A DNA stretch of 64,000 nt from Saccharomonospora glauca K62 (lineage in GTDB: Bacteria > Actinomycetota > Actinomycetes > Mycobacteriales > Pseudonocardiaceae). The stretch covers positions 2,970,524 through 3,034,523 of the forward strand of contig NZ_CM001484.1 of the NCBI RefSeq assembly GCF_000243395.2. Reading direction: 5' to 3'. Positions 62,765 through 64,000 of this stretch are shown in pieces. Position numbers and translations under genes: made by a program. Positions within the stretch are counted from its first letter, which is position 1. Each line of letters opens with the position of its first letter. The notes under the pieces are model-generated. The model was given only the letters and a program-made list of their open reading frames with translations, was not told the DNA's origin and ran no database searches.

Positions 62765-63568
62765 TCAGCGGATGCGGCCGGAGACGCTGCGGGCCTGCAC
62801 GAGGTGGACGTGGCCGCGGCGGGTGATCGAGCCGGACACGGTCTCCACCCGCACCGGAGTTGAGCCGGTGACGGCCACGGCCACCGCGCCGGAGACGGTG
62901 GCGATCGAGCCGCCGCTCTGAGCGCCGTGGACGGCCACCGCGCCGGAGGTGGTGTTCAGTGACAGCGGCCCGGTGGTGGTGTCGAGGTGGATCGCGCCGG
63001 ACACGGTTTGGGCGGAGACGGCCCCGGCCTGCCCGCGCTGGGTGATCGAGCCGGAGACAGTGTCTGCCCGCACCGAGGTGCCGCTGGGCACGGCGACGAT
63101 CACCCGCACCGCCCCGCCACCAGCCGAGCCGATGGACACGCGATGACCTCCGATGAACACGCCACCACCGCCGACGGTGACGTTGCCGTTGCCGGTGACC
63201 ACCACGCCGACACCACCGAAGTTCATGTCGCCGCCGCTGTGGAAAGCGCCGCTGAAGGTCTGTGTGACGGTGCGCCCGTTGACGATCGTCGTGACGCTGT
63301 TTCCGTGCCCTGAGACCGTCTGCACCACGCTGCCGCCGTGGCCACCGCGGTGGCCTCCGTCCTGGGGCAGCCGCACGATCAGCGTGCTGCCGGACTGGCG
63401 CACCTCGGCGCGGCGGATGCGATCGGTGGCCTGCTCGTCCCCGTCGACCATCGGCACCAGCGTCACCGTCGCCCGGCCACCCTGGGTGCAGTCGATGGTG
63501 AGCGAGTCCGCCACACCCGAGGCGTGCACCGCATCGATACCGCCGCTGAAGTTCTCTGTCCTGCTCAT
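62765..63568 (-). CDS. DUF4097-type beta-helix repeat protein
   Basis: About 267 aa, no signal peptide. The C-terminal half is built of short repeats TVSGSITQRG, TVSGAIHLDT, TSGAVAVHG, TVSGAVAVAV, TVSGSITRRG, SVSGRI, typical of DUF4097 beta-solenoids. A glycine-rich middle section (VVTGNGNVTVGGGGVFIGG) extends the repeat pattern. ATG 63568 follows CAGGGAGCT. Such a protein is unusual cargo in a conjugative element; function unknown. Confidence 0.72.
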   Translation of the reverse strand: MSRTENFSGGIDAVHASGVADSLTIDCTQGGRATVTLVPMVDGDEQATDRIRRAEVRQSGSTLIVRLPQDGGHRGGHGGSVVQTVSGHGNSVTTIVNGRTVTQTFSGAFHSGGDMNFGGVGVVVTGNGNVTVGGGGVFIGGHRVSIGSAGGGAVRVIVAVPSGTSVRADTVSGSITQRGQAGAVSAQTVSGAIHLDTTTGPLSLNTTSGAVAVHGAQSGGSIATVSGAVAVAVTGSTPVRVETVSGSITRRGHVHLVQARSVSGRIR

Positions 63569-63621
63569 GCGCAAAGCTCCCTGAAAGTCGTGTAGTCCGT
63601 TGAAAAGCCGGAGAGGACCGG

Positions 63622-64000
63622 TCAGACGAGGGCGGTGGTCAGGGCGGCGGCGAACAGCCACGCCCAGTGCCAGGACTGGTCCAGCACATACGCCCCCGTG
63701 CCCAGACTCGGGTTGTCGTCACGTCCCGCCCGCGGAGCACCGAGCCGGTAGAAGTCACCACGGCCCAGCAGCTCGGCCAGCCGCGCCAACGTCGTGCGGC
63801 GATCCGCCCAGTAGTGCGTCACCGCGCTGACGATCTGCCCGGCCACGAAGCCACCGACGGTGATCGACAACCCCAACACCGTCCACACCAGGCCCACCGC
63901 CAACGCGGTCACCACGGTGTAGGTGGCGACGTGCTTGGCGCAGTTCCAGCGCCCCACCCAACCCGCGCGGCCCTTGTTCCCGGCCTGATGACTGCTCTGC
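63622..64000 (-). CDS. Membrane protein, DUF3307-like (5' end beyond window)
   Basis: Partial: the frame is open to the window edge, so the start lies outside. Visible: SSHQAGNKGRAGWVGRWNCAKHVATYT, two to three hydrophobic segments, and SAVTHYWADRRTTLARLAELL with His/Asp residues. It resembles small integral membrane proteins with HxxxxH-type motifs common in actinobacterial AICEs and phages. A GTG at 63957 is an internal alternative start but would drop the conserved HQA...KGRAGW region. Confidence 0.6.
   Translation of the reverse strand, partial: QSSHQAGNKGRAGWVGRWNCAKHVATYTVVTALAVGLVWTVLGLSITVGGFVAGQIVSAVTHYWADRRTTLARLAELLGRGDFYRLGAPRAGRDDNPSLGTGAYVLDQSWHWAWLFAAALTTALV

Larger units (their letters stand above)
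51606..64000. mobile_element. Integrated AICE-type conjugative element (left part)
   Basis: Gene set: tyrosine integrase, excisionase, primase-polymerase with DUF3631 helicase-like protein, FtsK/TraB translocase, DUF2637/SpdB-like membrane protein and small spread-type genes. This is the plan of actinobacterial integrative and conjugative elements of the RepPP class (relatives of pSAM2 and SLP1). Nearly all genes read towards the tRNA. The left cargo (HNH nuclease, integrase) looks less GC-rich than the rest. No repressor or GntR regulator is seen in the part present. Confidence 0.88.

Overview
The window is GC-rich actinobacterial chromosome. The gene order tyrS, mpg, argHGRFDBJC, pheTS, a SpoU-type rRNA methyltransferase gene, rplT-rpmI-infC, uvrA, uvrB, coaE-grpB, rpsA, polA, pdtaR and a tRNA-Leu gene is the same neighbourhood as the mycobacterial tyrS-to-pdtaR region. 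Codon use, frequent GTG starts, apparently leaderless genes and the type of integrated element suggest a Pseudonocardiaceae member such as a Saccharomonospora or Amycolatopsis relative. This placement is inference; no rRNA gene is present.

Region 1 (1-17.2 kb) is almost entirely minus-strand housekeeping: tyrosyl-tRNA synthetase, 3-methyladenine glycosylase, the complete arginine cluster (argC-J-B-D-F-R-G, then argH after a strong terminator), and infC-rpmI-rplT-rRNA methyltransferase-pheS-pheT. The argC promoter overlaps an ArgR box, and a perfect LexA-type SOS box lies further upstream. Region 2 (17.2-32 kb) holds DUF1844, Rid, a CitA/DcuS-type two-component system divergent from a C4-dicarboxylate transporter, uvrA, a frameshifted acyltransferase, a metallo-beta-lactamase-fold hydrolase, a NUDIX protein, a probable antitoxin/RES-toxin pair, an S9 peptidase and a TerC-type membrane protein behind a yybP-ykoY manganese riboswitch. 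Region 3 (32-51.6 kb) holds a secreted-hydrolase/ABC-ATPase fusion with its permease, VOC, uvrB, DUF402, coaE-grpB, rpsA, a methyltransferase with two tandem acetyltransferases, polA, a thioesterase and the ANTAR response regulator pdtaR.

Region 4 (51.6 kb to the window end) is an actinobacterial integrative and conjugative element (AICE) inserted at the 3' end of a tRNA-Leu(CAA) gene. From the attachment site inward it carries an McrA-like HNH nuclease, a tyrosine integrase and excisionase, a replication module (primase-polymerase, DUF4326, DUF3631 helicase-like ATPase), an HExxH protein, an FtsK/TraB-type DNA translocase, a DUF2637/SpdB-like membrane protein and a run of small, mostly coupled spread-type genes, then a DUF4097 protein and a truncated membrane protein. 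The right end lies outside the window.

Two non-coding structures in the element stand out. One is a 177-bp dyad with twelve GTAGCG/CGCTAC motifs in exact mirror spacing between the helicase and xis genes, a candidate replication origin or primase loading site. The other is a 101-bp array of eight GGGGAG/CTCCCC motifs at the 3' end of the translocase gene, a candidate transfer (clt-like) locus.
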